The notes below the pieces were generated by a model. It saw only the letters and a program-made list of their open reading frames with translations. It was not told the origin of the DNA and ran no database searches. A stretch of DNA of 64,000 nt, from positions 682,001-746,000 of the forward strand of contig NZ_JAJISP010000002.1 of the NCBI RefSeq assembly GCF_022132145.1, read 5' to 3'. This document shows, in pieces, positions 25,676-35,563 of the stretch (within the stretch, counting starts at the first letter, position 1; the number at the start of each line of letters is the position of its first letter). The DNA is from Pseudomonas sp. MMS21 TM103. Its GTDB lineage: Bacteria; Pseudomonadota; Gammaproteobacteria; Pseudomonadales; Pseudomonadaceae. A program made the translations under genes and the position numbers.

Positions 25676-25981
25676 CTAGGTGATCTGGAACAGTTGTTCG
25701 AAGTTGGAAATGGAGAGGATCTTGCGCACATCCGGGTTGCAGTTGAGCAAACGGATTTGCGCGTGATCGCCACCGGCGTGATCACGCAACAACAGCAACA
25801 TGCCGAGCGCCGAACTGTCGAGGTAGGTCGTGCCCTTGAGGTCCACTACATAGCGCTTGGGGCTGAGGTTGACGCGCTCATAGGCATCACGAAATTCCTG
25901 ATGCGCGCCGAAATCGAAACGTCCCTGAATCACAATGGTCAACTCTTGCCCATCAGGCGAGGGCAGCGAGGTGATAGCCAT
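25676..25981 (-). CDS. hsbA: HsbA-like STAS anti-sigma-factor antagonist
   Basis: This is a 101-residue STAS domain. The phosphorylatable Ser is in the conserved segment YLDSSALGMLLLLRDHA (about 50-66). The N-terminal strand LTIVIQGRFDFGAHQEF and C-terminal KILSISNFEQLFQI also fit the family. In P. aeruginosa HsbA partners FlgM or the diguanylate cyclase HsbD depending on phosphorylation. It is 16 bases upstream of hsbR, with a 137-base gap to fliJ. Confidence 0.9.
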   Translation of the reverse strand: MAITSLPSPDGQELTIVIQGRFDFGAHQEFRDAYERVNLSPKRYVVDLKGTTYLDSSALGMLLLLRDHAGGDHAQIRLLNCNPDVRKILSISNFEQLFQIT

Positions 25982-26118
25982 ACAGAACTCCTTACTCCAG
26001 CAGAACAGTCGATCGCCCCAGACACAACTGCGCGATGATTATCGCGACCGGTCAAGTCTGAATGCACGATCCGTATGGTCAAGATGTAGCACTCGCAAGC
26101 GCCAGCGGCAACAGGCAA

Positions 26119-26568
26119 TCAAGCGAAATCGTCCCGCCGTAGGCGTTGGGCCAACTCATCGAGGAGTTTTTGCTCGCGCTTGTCCGCACTCAAGCGAGCC
26201 TCATCCTGATAGCGCTGCACCAACTTGCGCAGACCTTCCAGGCGCGCATAACGCTGCTGCCAGACCACTCGCACCTTGTCCAGATTGTTGCCATGCCAGG
26301 CCATGGTCTGACGCTGCTGGCCGATGGCGGTTTCCAACTGGGAAAGAAAACGCTGATAGTTCATCAGCCATTGCCCGGAAACGCCGCGCTGACCTTCGCT
26401 GATCCACTGCTGCTGATAATCGCCGCGGTACTGCTCCAGCTCGCCCAGCTTGACCCGGGCCTGATTCAACAGCCCCTGGCAGTGACCCAACTGCATGGCA
26501 GCCTCGCGTTCGGCGCGCTCGGCCATGACGATAACAGGCGCCAGACGCGCGGCGCGACTTGTCGACAC
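26119..26568 (-). CDS. fliJ: FliJ, flagellar export coiled-coil protein
   Basis: This is 149 residues, almost entirely predicted helical coiled coil (heptad-like LNQARVKLGELEQYRGDYQQ, and NLDKVRVVWQQRYARLEGLR). FliJ links the FliI ATPase to FlhA and helps couple ATP hydrolysis and proton flow to export. Its start abuts the fliI stop. The match rests on length, coiled coil and position, as is usual for this weakly conserved family. Confidence 0.93.
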   Translation of the reverse strand: MSTSRAARLAPVIVMAERAEREAAMQLGHCQGLLNQARVKLGELEQYRGDYQQQWISEGQRGVSGQWLMNYQRFLSQLETAIGQQRQTMAWHGNNLDKVRVVWQQRYARLEGLRKLVQRYQDEARLSADKREQKLLDELAQRLRRDDFA

Positions 26569-27933
26569 TTAGCCCCCCGGCGCGGCATTGGGGTTGAAGG
26601 TCGCCGCCAGCAGCGTACTGCTGCGTTCAAGGCCTTCACTTTCGCCCAGGCTCTGGCGCAGGTATCGGACCATCGCCGGCTGGCGCGCGATGGCCAGGTC
26701 GGTATCGGCATCGCCACCGGGCACGTAGGCGCCGACGCTGATCAGGTCGCGGCTCTGCTGATAGCGTGCCCACAGCTGCTTGAAGCGTTGCGCACTGCGC
26801 TGGTGTTCGCTCGTCACCACTTGCGGCATGACCCGGCTGATCGAGGCTTCGATGTCGATGGCCGGGTAATGGCCCTCCTCGGCCAGACGCCGCGACAGCA
26901 CGATGTGACCGTCGAGCACGCCGCGTGCGGCGTCGGCAATCGGATCCTGTTGATCGTCACCTTCGCTCAATACCGTATAGAACGCGGTGATCGACCCACC
27001 ACCTTCTTCGGCATTACCGGCACGCTCGACTAACTTGGGCAGCTTGGCAAATACCGACGGCGGGTAGCCCTTGGTCGCCGGGGGTTCGCCAATGGCCAGG
27101 GCGATTTCACGCTGGGCCTGGGCGAACCGGGTCAGCGAGTCCATCAGCAACAGGACATTCTTGCCCTTGTCGCGAAAGTATTCGGCGATGCGCGTGCAAT
27201 ACATGGCCGCGCGCAGACGCATCAGTGGCGCATCGTCTGCTGGCGAGGCGACCACCACGGAACGCTTGATGCCCTCAGTTCCGAGGATCTCGTCGATAAA
27301 TTCCTTGACCTCGCGGCCACGTTCGCCGATCAAGCCGACCACGATGATATCGGCCTCGGTAAAACGCGTCATCATGCCCAGCAGCACACTCTTGCCGACC
27401 CCGGTGCCGGCGAACAGTCCGATACGCTGGCCGCGCCCGACCGTGAGCAGGCCATTGATGCTGCGGATGCCGACATCCAGTGGCTGGCTGATCGGATGAC
27501 GCTTCAGCGGGTTAATCGTCGGCCCATCCATCGGCACCCAGTCTTCGGCCTTCATCCCGCCCTTGCCATCCAGCGCGCGCCCGGTGCCATCGAGCACCCG
27601 ACCGAGCATCGACTTGCCCATCGGCAAACGTCCGCTGTCCGGTATCGGCACTACGCGTGCCCCAGGCGCAATGCCGGCCAGGCTGCCAACCGGCATCAGA
27701 AAGCTCTTGTCGTTGGCAAACCCCATCACCTCGGCTTCGACTTGCACCGGGTGATAGCTGTCATCGTTGATCACCAGGCAGCGGCTGCCGAGGGCCGCGC
27801 GCAGCCCCTCGGCCTCCAGGGTCAGACCAACCATGCGTTGCAAACGCCCTTCGACCACGGGCTGGCGGGGAAGCTTCACCACCTCGCTGTAGCCGGCCAG
27901 ACGCTTGGCAAAACTGATGCGCTCAAGACGCAT
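26569..27933 (-). CDS. fliI: FliI, flagellum-specific export ATPase
   Basis: This is 454 residues homologous to F1-ATPase beta. It has a Walker A motif in [33 protein letters not shown], a Walker B-region [20 protein letters not shown] and the C-terminal [20 protein letters not shown]. The ATG at 27933 ([12 protein letters not shown]) lies inside the 3' end of fliH, overlapping by 11 bases, with GAGGA upstream. The longer frame from 28095 reads through fliH out of frame and is not used. Confidence 0.98.
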   Translation of the reverse strand: MRLERISFAKRLAGYSEVVKLPRQPVVEGRLQRMVGLTLEAEGLRAALGSRCLVINDDSYHPVQVEAEVMGFANDKSFLMPVGSLAGIAPGARVVPIPDSGRLPMGKSMLGRVLDGTGRALDGKGGMKAEDWVPMDGPTINPLKRHPISQPLDVGIRSINGLLTVGRGQRIGLFAGTGVGKSVLLGMMTRFTEADIIVVGLIGERGREVKEFIDEILGTEGIKRSVVVASPADDAPLMRLRAAMYCTRIAEYFRDKGKNVLLLMDSLTRFAQAQREIALAIGEPPATKGYPPSVFAKLPKLVERAGNAEEGGGSITAFYTVLSEGDDQQDPIADAARGVLDGHIVLSRRLAEEGHYPAIDIEASISRVMPQVVTSEHQRSAQRFKQLWARYQQSRDLISVGAYVPGGDADTDLAIARQPAMVRYLRQSLGESEGLERSSTLLAATFNPNAAPGG

Positions 27934-28723
27934 GCGGGGGTTCCTCGGCCACGTCCAGGTCGATATGCAGATCGGCCTCCAGCGGATGCGTGGCCTGTTC
28001 GCGCTGTTGTTCGAACAGCTGCTTGAGCGCTTGGCTGAGGCGGGTTTCGATGCTCGCATCGATGCGGCTATGCTCGCTCTCGACTCGGCAACCACCGGGC
28101 AACAAGGCGTCGTCTTCGACTATGCGCCAGCTTTCATCGTGTCGCTCGCGTAGGGCCTTGACCATCTCGAAGTCTTGCGGGTTGAGATGAATACGCACAT
28201 TGCCGGCGCCCATTGGCAACAACTTGAGGGCTTCACGCAAGACCTGGCGAATCTGGCTGGAATCGATGTTCAGCTCGCGCTGGATCACCTCACGGGCCAT
28301 ATGGCTGACCAGGTTGACCAGCGCCACTTCGAGCTGCTGATCCTGCTCGGCGATGGGCTCGAACAGTTGCTGCATCAACTGCTCCACGGCGAGCATTTTG
28401 CTTGCCAGCGCGGTATCGGCCTCCTGTTTGGCTTTCAGCTGACCACTGTGATAACCGTCCTTCTCGCCGGCGCTGAAACCTTCGTTGTAGGCGTCCTGAC
28501 GTATCGCCTCCAGCTCATCCAGCGTCAAGGGCTTGACGTCCTCCAGGGCAACATCCTCGGACTCGACCGGAGGCGCTTGGCCTGCCTCGGTCGCGGCCGC
28601 CTCGCTCGCAGGATCAACGGCGGCATCCTCAACCTGCGGATCGAAGCTGGGCAAGGCCCAGCGATCGATAGCGCTGATGTCCTGGGCGCGAATCAACTCG
28701 CTGGGCGCTTCCTTGGGGGCCAT
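27923..28723 (-). CDS. fliH: FliH, regulator of the export ATPase
   Basis: This is 266 residues. The acidic Ala/Glu-rich N-terminal region has the [11 protein letters not shown] segment that contacts the C-ring or FlhA. The central region carries the GxxxG-type repeat ([20 protein letters not shown]). The C-terminal FliI-binding domain includes [20 protein letters not shown]. It overlaps fliI by 11 bases. Confidence 0.96.
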   Translation of the reverse strand: MAPKEAPSELIRAQDISAIDRWALPSFDPQVEDAAVDPASEAAATEAGQAPPVESEDVALEDVKPLTLDELEAIRQDAYNEGFSAGEKDGYHSGQLKAKQEADTALASKMLAVEQLMQQLFEPIAEQDQQLEVALVNLVSHMAREVIQRELNIDSSQIRQVLREALKLLPMGAGNVRIHLNPQDFEMVKALRERHDESWRIVEDDALLPGGCRVESEHSRIDASIETRLSQALKQLFEQQREQATHPLEADLHIDLDVAEEPPHAS

Positions 28724-28738
28724 GCCGATTTTCTCCGG

Positions 28739-29755
28739 TTAAACCATCTCTTCGCCACCCTTGCCACCGAGGACGATTTCCCCGGCTTCGGCCATGCGCC
28801 GGGCAATGGTGAGAATTTCCTTCTGCGCCGTTTCCACGTCGCTGACCCGCACCGGGCCCTTGGCTTCCAGGTCGTCGCGCAGCAACTCGGCCGCGCGCTT
28901 GGACATATTCTTGAACACCTTCTCCTTGATCGCCTCGTCTGCGCCCTTGAGCGCCAGCACCAGCACATCGGAGGAGACCTCGCGCAGCAGCGCCTGGATC
29001 CCGCGGTCGTCGACCTCGGCGAGGTTGTCGAAGACAAACATCAGGTCTTCGATCTGCGACGACAGATCTTCGTCAACTTCGCGGATCGAGTCCATCAACT
29101 GACCTTCGGTCGAGCTGTCGAGGAAGTTCATGATGTCGGCCGCCCGCTTGATCCCACCCAAAGCGGCGCGGGTACTGTTGGTGCTGCCGGAGAATTGCTT
29201 CTCGAGAATCTGGTTGAGCTCCTTGAGTGCCGCTGGCTGCACGGTATTCAGCGAGGACACGCGCAGAACGATATCCAGACGGACCTTGTGGTCGAAATGG
29301 CCGAGCACTTCACCGGCCTGATCGGGGTCGAGGTAGGCCACCACAATCGCCTGAATCTGCGGATGCTCGTAGCGGATCACATCGGCCACTGCCCGCGGCT
29401 CCATCCATTTCAGGCTGTCCAGGCCGCTGGTGCTGCCGCCGAGGAGGATGCGGTCGATCAGGTTGCCGGCTTTGTCTTCGCCCAGCGCCTGGGTCAGCAT
29501 CTTGCGGATATAGCCGTCCGCACCTACGCCCAGGCTGGTCTGGTCGCCGACAATGTCGACGAACTCACCCATCACCTGCTCGACTTTCTCACGGTGCACG
29601 TTGCGCATGCCGGCCATGGCCACGCCAACCCGTTGCACCTCCTTCGGCCCGAGGTGGCGCAGTACCTGCGCGGCATCGGTTTCACCGAGCGAAAGCAAGA
29701 GGATCGCGGCCTTCTCGACCTTGCTCAACTTGGCGGCTGTACGATTCTCATTCAT
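28739..29755 (-). CDS. fliG: FliG, rotor switch protein
   Basis: This is 338 residues with N (FliF-binding), middle (FliM-binding; EHPQIQAIVVAYLDPDQAGE) and C-terminal torque domains. The C-terminal domain shows FVFDNLAEVDDRGIQALLRE and charged residues around MSKRAAELLRDDLEAKGPVR that face the stator. The first 8 codon positions overlap the end of fliF (29748-29755). Confidence 0.98.
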   Translation of the reverse strand: MNENRTAAKLSKVEKAAILLLSLGETDAAQVLRHLGPKEVQRVGVAMAGMRNVHREKVEQVMGEFVDIVGDQTSLGVGADGYIRKMLTQALGEDKAGNLIDRILLGGSTSGLDSLKWMEPRAVADVIRYEHPQIQAIVVAYLDPDQAGEVLGHFDHKVRLDIVLRVSSLNTVQPAALKELNQILEKQFSGSTNSTRAALGGIKRAADIMNFLDSSTEGQLMDSIREVDEDLSSQIEDLMFVFDNLAEVDDRGIQALLREVSSDVLVLALKGADEAIKEKVFKNMSKRAAELLRDDLEAKGPVRVSDVETAQKEILTIARRMAEAGEIVLGGKGGEEMV

Positions 29756-31544
29756 CGGCGTTGATCCACTCTTTCACCACCTGGGCGACCCGACCCGGGT
29801 CTTCCGCCACCAGGCTCTTGATTGCATTCAGCTGCGCATCATACCCCTCGCTCGGACTTGGCAGGAGGATGCTTTGCGGGCCGCCGAGGCTGACCCTGTC
29901 GGCCGCCAGCTCGCCATCAAGACCACCCATCTCACCCAGCTCGACATCGCCATTACGGCCACCCGCCATCAGCTCGCGGCCTTTGCCGCCGCCGGTGATG
30001 TTGTTCAGCACTGGGCGCAAGACACCAAATACCAGGACCAGAATGAACAGCACGCCGAGCACTTGCTTGACGATGTCCCAGAACCAGGGCTGGGTGTAGA
30101 ACGGAATTTCGATGATTTCTTCGCCCTGGACGGCTGAGAACTGGGTATTGATCACGCTCACGCTGTCGCCGCGACTGGCGTCGAAGCCGACCGAATCCTG
30201 TACCAGGCGGGTAAAGCGTGCCAGTTCGTCGACGCTCCAGGGCATGCGGCTGGTTTCGCCAGTGGCGGCATCGATCTTGAACTGATCATCGACCACCACC
30301 GCCACCGACAGACGACGCAAGCGCCCCTGCTGCTGCTTGGTGTGGCTGATCGAGCGATCCAGTTCGAAATTGCGCGTCGACTGTTCGCGCTTGTCCGCAG
30401 GGAACGGCGCCAGCATCGGCTGACCGGTCACAGGATCCATGACCTGCTGGCCGTTGACGTCCACCAGCGGTTGACCCGCGGCGACTGCCCCGGCTACGGC
30501 AGCCGCACCACCGGCCTGCTGAGGGGCTGTTGCCGCGCCCGGCGGCTGATTGCTCAGCGCGCCCGGAACGCCTTGGGGCGACAGACTACCCGTACTGCGT
30601 TGCTCATTGACCTGCTGCTCACTGCGCAAGGCCGGTTGATCCGGGTTGAACATTTCCGAGGTGGACTCGACCGCGCTGAAATCCACATCGGCCGACACTT
30701 CGGCCTTGTAACGTCCGGCACCCAGCACCGGCTGCAGAATATTGTGCACGCGCTGGGTGAGCATGCTCTCCATGCGGCGACTGTAGTCGAACTGCTTGCC
30801 GGCCATGCTCAGCTCGGACATTTCCTGCTGGTCGGACAACAGGTGGCCGCGCTGATCGACCACAGTGACTTGCGCCTTGTCCATCTCCGGCACACTACTG
30901 GCGACCAGGTTGATAATGGCCATCACCTGGCTCGGTTCCAGGTTGCGCCCGGAATACAACTCGACCAATACGGAGGCGCTCGGCTTGCGCTCGTCACGCA
31001 CGAACACCGAGCTTTTCGGAATAGCCAGGTGCACCCGCGCGCCCTTGACGTTGGTGAGACTGGATACGGTGCGCGCCAACTCGCCTTCCAGGCCGCGCCG
31101 ATAGCGGGTGGCTTCCATGAACTGGCTGGTACCGAGCCCCTGCTCCTTGTCGAGAATCTCGAAACCTATGTTGTTATCGCTCGGTGCCACGCCGGCGGCA
31201 GCCAGACGCATGCGCGCCCGCGCCAAATCATCGGCCTTGACCAACAGAGCGCCTGAATTTGGCTCGACGGTGTAGCTGATGTCGGCTGCGCCCAGGGTTT
31301 GCATGACCTGGGATGCGTCCATCCCATCCAGGCTGCCATACAGCGGACGGTAATCCGGCTGTTGCGACCAGAGCACTACGGCAAAACCAATCGCGACGCT
31401 GGCGGCCAGGCCAACCAGCAGACCGAGCTGGCGCAGCATCGACATATCCGAAAGATTTTCCAGAAACGCCAGGCCGAACAGCGGCTTGTTCGAATCATTG
31501 CCAGCGGTGGTGGCAGGAATGTTGGTGGCGAGTGCGTCGGCCAT
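29748..31544 (-). CDS. fliF: FliF, MS-ring protein
   Basis: This is 598 residues with two membrane helices: LGLLVGLAASVAIGFAVVLW (about 40-59) and IVKQVLGVLFILVLVFGVL (about 485-503). Between them lie ring-building domains including GLGTSQFMEATRYRRGLEGE and ARVHLAIPKSSVFVRDERKP. The acidic C-terminus binds FliG. FliF forms the MS ring around the export gate. It begins 16 bases after fliE. Confidence 0.98.
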   Translation of the reverse strand: MADALATNIPATTAGNDSNKPLFGLAFLENLSDMSMLRQLGLLVGLAASVAIGFAVVLWSQQPDYRPLYGSLDGMDASQVMQTLGAADISYTVEPNSGALLVKADDLARARMRLAAAGVAPSDNNIGFEILDKEQGLGTSQFMEATRYRRGLEGELARTVSSLTNVKGARVHLAIPKSSVFVRDERKPSASVLVELYSGRNLEPSQVMAIINLVASSVPEMDKAQVTVVDQRGHLLSDQQEMSELSMAGKQFDYSRRMESMLTQRVHNILQPVLGAGRYKAEVSADVDFSAVESTSEMFNPDQPALRSEQQVNEQRSTGSLSPQGVPGALSNQPPGAATAPQQAGGAAAVAGAVAAGQPLVDVNGQQVMDPVTGQPMLAPFPADKREQSTRNFELDRSISHTKQQQGRLRRLSVAVVVDDQFKIDAATGETSRMPWSVDELARFTRLVQDSVGFDASRGDSVSVINTQFSAVQGEEIIEIPFYTQPWFWDIVKQVLGVLFILVLVFGVLRPVLNNITGGGKGRELMAGGRNGDVELGEMGGLDGELAADRVSLGGPQSILLPSPSEGYDAQLNAIKSLVAEDPGRVAQVVKEWINADE

Positions 31545-31560
31545 GATCTAGAACCTACCC

Positions 31561-31890
31561 TTAAACCGGCATCTGCATGATGTCTTGATACGCCTGAACC
31601 AGTTTGTTGCGAACCTGGGTCATGGCCTGGAAAGACACGCTGGCTTTCTGCGAAGCAATCATCACATCGCTCAAGTCCACGCCGCTCTTGCCCATCTCAA
31701 AAGCCGTAGCCAGTTGATTGGAGGCCTGCTGGGTTTCGTTGACCTTGTTCACCGCCTGACCGAGCATATCCGAGAAACTCGGAGCGCCGGGTTCCGGTGC
31801 GCTGGCGACCGGCTTCTGCCGCGCCATCGCCTCGGTTTGCATGGAACGCATTTCCAGCATCAAGCGATTGAATTCAATACCCTGGCTCAT
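31561..31890 (-). CDS. fliE: FliE, MS ring-rod junction protein
   Basis: This is 109 residues with the family C-terminus ([20 protein letters not shown], then [16 protein letters not shown]) and an N-terminus [18 protein letters not shown]. It joins the MS ring to the rod and is the first exported rod-zone protein. The ATG at 31890 has GAGGAAGG upstream. The frame to 32049 runs into the promoter and is rejected. It is the first gene of fliEFGHIJ. Confidence 0.97.
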   Translation of the reverse strand: MSQGIEFNRLMLEMRSMQTEAMARQKPVASAPEPGAPSFSDMLGQAVNKVNETQQASNQLATAFEMGKSGVDLSDVMIASQKASVSFQAMTQVRNKLVQAYQDIMQMPV

Positions 31891-31947
31891 GACCTTCCTC
31901 CACTGGCCGCGGTTTTTTGACACTACGCGGCTCTTACCAGGGGTATT

Positions 31948-31962
31948 GCAACAAGGGTGCCA
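31948..31962 (-). promoter_or_regulatory. Sigma-54 promoter for the fliE operon
   Basis: Minus-strand sequence TGGCACCCTTGTTGC matches the TGGCAC-N5-TTGC consensus in every fixed position. It is 58 bases before the fliE ATG. In P. aeruginosa fliE is activated by FleR or FleQ through sigma-54. Confidence 0.9.
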
Positions 31963-32243
31963 GGTAAGCTGGAAACGGGGGAGCAGGAAACGCACTCCCT
32001 CGCAGGAGGCGCGACCTCGCGGCGATTGGCGGACAAGGTCCGCCCACAAGCAACAGCATCGCGCCGGGGCGGCCCTCCTACAAGAGCAGCAGGCAATCTG
32101 GGGATAGCCGACACAACTTCCCGGATTTCATCCGGGCTACCCGCTGAAATGTCGGCTCCGACATAGTTTGCTGAGCGATAGCGCGACGTCGAAGACGGCA
32201 GGCAATCGCCTACGAAAAGCGCAATCTGAGGCGTGACGCGCCG
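31963..32243 (-). repeat. fleR-fliE intergenic region with palindromic, REP-like sequence
   Basis: This 281-base stretch upstream of the fliE promoter contains no gene I can support. It holds a GC-rich block (about 31980-32090) with the feel of dispersed pseudomonad intergenic repeats. A perfect 7-bp inverted repeat, CCCGGAT and ATCCGGG around three bases, lies at 32120-32136. The hairpin lies about 110 bases past the fleR stop and has no T-tract, so it is not a classical terminator. Confidence 0.5.
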
Positions 32244-33635
32244 CTAGCTGGCAAACAAATAGGCCTCTACATCCATGCCGGCATCGCGCATCTGCGCCAG
32301 CTTGTAGCGCAGGGTGCGCGGACTGATGCCCAGGCGCTCGGCGGCTTCTTTGCGACGCCCGCGCTCGGAGCGCAGGATATCGATGATCATCTGGAACTCA
32401 TGTCGGCGCAGGTCTTCGCCCAAGGCGCCGGCCTCGGCCGGCGCGGCTTCCGGCGTCGCCGGCACCACCGCCAATAACGGCGTGGTCGCAGGCGCGAGAC
32501 TGCCAACAGTGGCCGTCAGACACAGATCCTGCGGCTGAATCAAGCCACCCTGCTGCAGGATCAGCGCGCGCTGAAGGGCATTATCCAGTTCACGCACGTT
32601 ACCCGGCCAGGCATGACTCACCAGGCTCGCCTGCGCCTGCGGCGAAAGACGAATAGGTGCGTGATTCATTTTTTTGACGTACTTGGCCAGCAGCCGCTCG
32701 GCCAACGGCAGGATGTCGGCCGGCCGCTGACGCAACGGCTGCCAGGCCAGCGGGAAGACCGACAGGCGATAGTAGAGGTCTTCACGGAAGCGCCCCGCCG
32801 CCACTTCGCCGGCCAGGTCGCGGTTACTGGTGGCCAGCACGCGAATGTCCAGGCTGATCGGCTTGCGCCCCCCCACCCGCTCCACTTCACGCTCCTGCAG
32901 CACGCGCAACAACTTGGCTTGCAAGCCTTGCGGCATTTCGGAAATCTCATCGAGCAGGATGGTGCCACCCTCGGCCAGCTCGAACTTGCCCGGCGCGCTG
33001 GCAATGGCGCCCGTGAAAGAGCCCTTCTCATGGCCGAACAGCGTGGCTTCAAGCATGTTGTCGGGAATCGCCGCACAGTTGATCGCAATGAAGGGCTTGG
33101 CCGCCCGCGGCGACTGCTGGTGAATGAAACGCGCCAGCACCTCCTTGCCGGTGCCGGATTCACCGGTGATCAACACTGTCGAATCGCTCTGCGCCACCCG
33201 CGTAGCCAGCTCGAGCAATTGCACGCTGGCCGGCTCCAGCGCGACCGGACCATCCTGCTCGGTCGCCGGCACACGCCCGAGGGCATGGCGATCGACCAGG
33301 GTCAGCAAGGCCTTCGGCTCGAATGGCTTGACCAGATAATCCGCCGCACCCCGACGTATCGCATCCACCGCGCGCTCGACCGCGGCGAAAGCCGTCATCA
33401 GCAACACCGGCAGTTGCGGCTGACGCTGGCGAATCAGGGCCAAGAGCTGGTGACCATCCATGCCCGGCATGTTCACATCGCTGATCACCAGACCGAAGGG
33501 CTCTTGCGCCAGGGCCAGCAACGCCGCCTCGGCACAATCCACCGCCCGGTAGTCGTGACCACCCAGCGCCAGGGTATCGGCCAGGGCTTCGCGCAGGGAG
33601 CGGTCGTCTTCGACCAGCAGAACTTTGGCAGCCAT
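32244..33635 (-). CDS. fleR: FleR, sigma-54-dependent response regulator
   Basis: This is 463 residues. The N-terminal receiver (LLVEDDRSLREALADTL, phospho-acceptor in LVISDVNMPGMDG) is followed by an AAA+ domain (Walker [17 protein letters not shown], sigma-54 loop HEKGSFTGAIA, Walker B TILLDEISEMP). A Fis-type helix-turn-helix ends the protein (RRKEAAERLGISPRTLRYKL). The sigma-54 loop reads GSFTGA rather than GAFTGA. FleSR activates class III genes (basal body, hook). It starts 4 bases after fleS. Confidence 0.97.
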   Translation of the reverse strand: MAAKVLLVEDDRSLREALADTLALGGHDYRAVDCAEAALLALAQEPFGLVISDVNMPGMDGHQLLALIRQRQPQLPVLLMTAFAAVERAVDAIRRGAADYLVKPFEPKALLTLVDRHALGRVPATEQDGPVALEPASVQLLELATRVAQSDSTVLITGESGTGKEVLARFIHQQSPRAAKPFIAINCAAIPDNMLEATLFGHEKGSFTGAIASAPGKFELAEGGTILLDEISEMPQGLQAKLLRVLQEREVERVGGRKPISLDIRVLATSNRDLAGEVAAGRFREDLYYRLSVFPLAWQPLRQRPADILPLAERLLAKYVKKMNHAPIRLSPQAQASLVSHAWPGNVRELDNALQRALILQQGGLIQPQDLCLTATVGSLAPATTPLLAVVPATPEAAPAEAGALGEDLRRHEFQMIIDILRSERGRRKEAAERLGISPRTLRYKLAQMRDAGMDVEAYLFAS

Positions 33636-33639
33636 GGTG

Positions 33640-34857
33640 TTACTCCTGAATCGAGGGTTGCGCCGCGGGAATCAACGGCAAAATCAATAGGGCGCAGGTG
33701 CCGCGTGCGAGTCGCGAGCGCATCTGCAATTCGCCCTGATGGGCGCGCGCCACCGCCTTGACCACGGCCAGGCCGAGGCCGGTACCGGTGGTCTTGGTGG
33801 TAAAGAAGGGTTCGCCCAGACGGGCCAGGGTGACGCTGTCGATGCCCGGGCCGCTGTCGCTGATGCACAGGCGCAAGCTGTTGCCACGCTGATACAGATG
33901 AATCTTCAAGCGCGCCTCGCGCCCGGTGGCCTGGATCGAGTTCTCGATCAGGTTGAGCACGGTGCCGACCAGGGTGTCGCGATTACACAGCAACTCGCCG
34001 TCTCGACTGTCGCATTGCCAGCGTACCGCCATGCCGCGCACATGGGGCTCGGCCGCCGCCTGCAGGGCCTCGAACAATGCCTTGGGCGTCAGGCGATCCG
34101 ACAGTGGCAGGTCGCCACGGGCGAAGATCAGCATGTCGCGCACCTGGTGCTCCAGTTCATGCAGACGCTCTTTCAAGCGTCCGGCGAAGCGCTGCTGCTG
34201 CTCGACCGGCAACACCTGCTCGGTCAAATGACTGGCATAGAGCAACGCCGCCGAGAGCGGCGTTCGGATCTGATGGGCCAGGGAGGCGACCATGCGCCCC
34301 AGCGCGGACAAGCGCTCATGCCGCGCCAGCTGATCCTGCAAGCGCCGGGTTTCTGTCAGGTCGGTGAGCAGTACCAACTGCCCCGGCTCGCCTTGCAATG
34401 AGCGAGTGGCAATCGACAGGCGCCGACCATCTTTGAGGGAGATTTCATGACCATCGTCCTCGCGCGGGGCGAAGTTGCGCGCGATAACCTGGCGCCAGAG
34501 CATGCCGAGCAACGGCAGCCCAAGCAGATTGCGCGCCACAGGATTGGCTTCACGCACCACGCCCTGGCCATCGATGACGATGACCCCACCCGGGAGCAAG
34601 TCCAGCAGGCTTTGCAGGCGGTAGGCCAAGCGTTCCTTCTCGGCCAGCTCCTGCATGCGCTGAGCGCTGACCAGGGCCAACTGCCCCTTCAACTCGGCAA
34701 CCCGATCCTCCAGCATGCTGTAGGACTCACTGAATTGAGTCGACATCTGGTTGAACCGCGCAAAGGCCTGCTCCAGGCTCGCGCGACTGGCGACTTCCTG
34801 AGGCGCAGTAGGTTCGAGTTCGGCACTGTGGGAGGGTTGGGCGTTGGGCTTCATCAT
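33640..34857 (-). CDS. fleS: FleS, sensor histidine kinase partner of FleR
   Basis: This is 405 residues without membrane helices, so cytoplasmic. An N-terminal coiled coil (about 25-80) leads into a PAS domain (LLPGGVIVIDGQGVVREANP). A DHp domain has the phosphorylated His in MVASLAHQIRTPLSAALLY. The HATPase domain has VLNLIENSIQAT, ISDSGPGID and TGLGLAVVKAVARAHQG. Two ATGs in tandem (34857, 34854) are possible, and the second is better spaced from GAGAGA. Confidence 0.96.
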   Translation of the reverse strand: MMKPNAQPSHSAELEPTAPQEVASRASLEQAFARFNQMSTQFSESYSMLEDRVAELKGQLALVSAQRMQELAEKERLAYRLQSLLDLLPGGVIVIDGQGVVREANPVARNLLGLPLLGMLWRQVIARNFAPREDDGHEISLKDGRRLSIATRSLQGEPGQLVLLTDLTETRRLQDQLARHERLSALGRMVASLAHQIRTPLSAALLYASHLTEQVLPVEQQQRFAGRLKERLHELEHQVRDMLIFARGDLPLSDRLTPKALFEALQAAAEPHVRGMAVRWQCDSRDGELLCNRDTLVGTVLNLIENSIQATGREARLKIHLYQRGNSLRLCISDSGPGIDSVTLARLGEPFFTTKTTGTGLGLAVVKAVARAHQGELQMRSRLARGTCALLILPLIPAAQPSIQE

Positions 34858-34907
34858 TCTCTCTCGCCTGGCGAGCCGTCATAAGACAGTCAGTTAGCAG
34901 AGAGATA

Positions 34908-34922
34908 GCAATACCCGTGCCT
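34908..34922 (-). promoter_or_regulatory. Sigma-54 promoter for fleSR
   Basis: Minus-strand sequence AGGCACGGGTATTGC has GG-N10-GC spacing and GGCACG and TTGC in full; only the first base differs from TGGCACG. It is about 51 bases before the fleS start. In P. aeruginosa fleSR is activated by FleQ with sigma-54. Confidence 0.85.
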
Positions 34923-35166
34923 AAAGAAGATATTCTTGTTTTTCAACAACTTGAAAAGCAGGACAAGCAAATACGTCAAGCCACCGGCTGAATTGGTCAC
35001 TGCCGCGCCAAGACGCTGACTCTGCAACACCGCGACAGCGGGCTGGCGGTTTCCATTGCACATAGAGCTGTCAGACAGACTAGAAAGGGGAACTTTGACT
35101 GCCCTGTTGCTTGGTCAGCTTAAGGGTAAGCCGGGTGGCGACGTACCTGCTGACGCGGTACCGGGT

Positions 35167-35563
35167 CTGGAGCAACCCGCAATCCGGGTGTCACACACCA
35201 CAGGCCGTGCAGCGTGGGTGATAGGCGCGGCACAAAGCTGGCGGGCTGTCGCTGCGCTCCGAAGCCGCCCTACGGACAAACCGCAGAATTTGGAACAATC
35301 CGCAATCCGTAGGGTGTAATCGCCGCAGGCAGTGCACCGCGGTTAATCGACACGGCGCAAAGTTGGCGGGCTGTCGCTGCGCTCCGAAGCCGCCCTACGG
35401 ACAAACCGCAGAATTTTGAACAATCCGCAATCCGTAGGGTGCCACTCGCCGCAGACAGTGCACCGTGGTTAATCGACGCGGCGCAAAGTTGGCGGGTTGT
35501 CGCTGCGCTCCGAACGGATCGCCGCCCGAGCCGCCCTGCCTTCGAACGGAACGCTGCCCGGTC
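35167..35563. repeat. About 125-bp tandem repeat, three copies, downstream of fleQ
   Basis: The landmark GGCGGG(C/T)TGTCGCTGCGCTCC occurs at 35240, 35365 and 35491, spaced 125 and 126 bases. GAACAATCCGCAATCCG-type sequence recurs at 35170 (degenerate), 35293 and 35418. Each complete unit has 9-bp arms CCCTACGGA and TCCGTAGGG (35268-35276 with 35306-35314; 35393-35401 with 35431-35439). The last copy is truncated and runs up to the fleQ stop. A related copy in opposite orientation lies at 37311-37434. The rest of the 706-base gap (34923-35166) shows no gene. Confidence 0.9.

Noticed and set aside
35167..35563. Possible CRISPR array
   Set aside because: The units are about 125 bases long, similar throughout, with no short repeat alternating with unique spacers and no cas genes.
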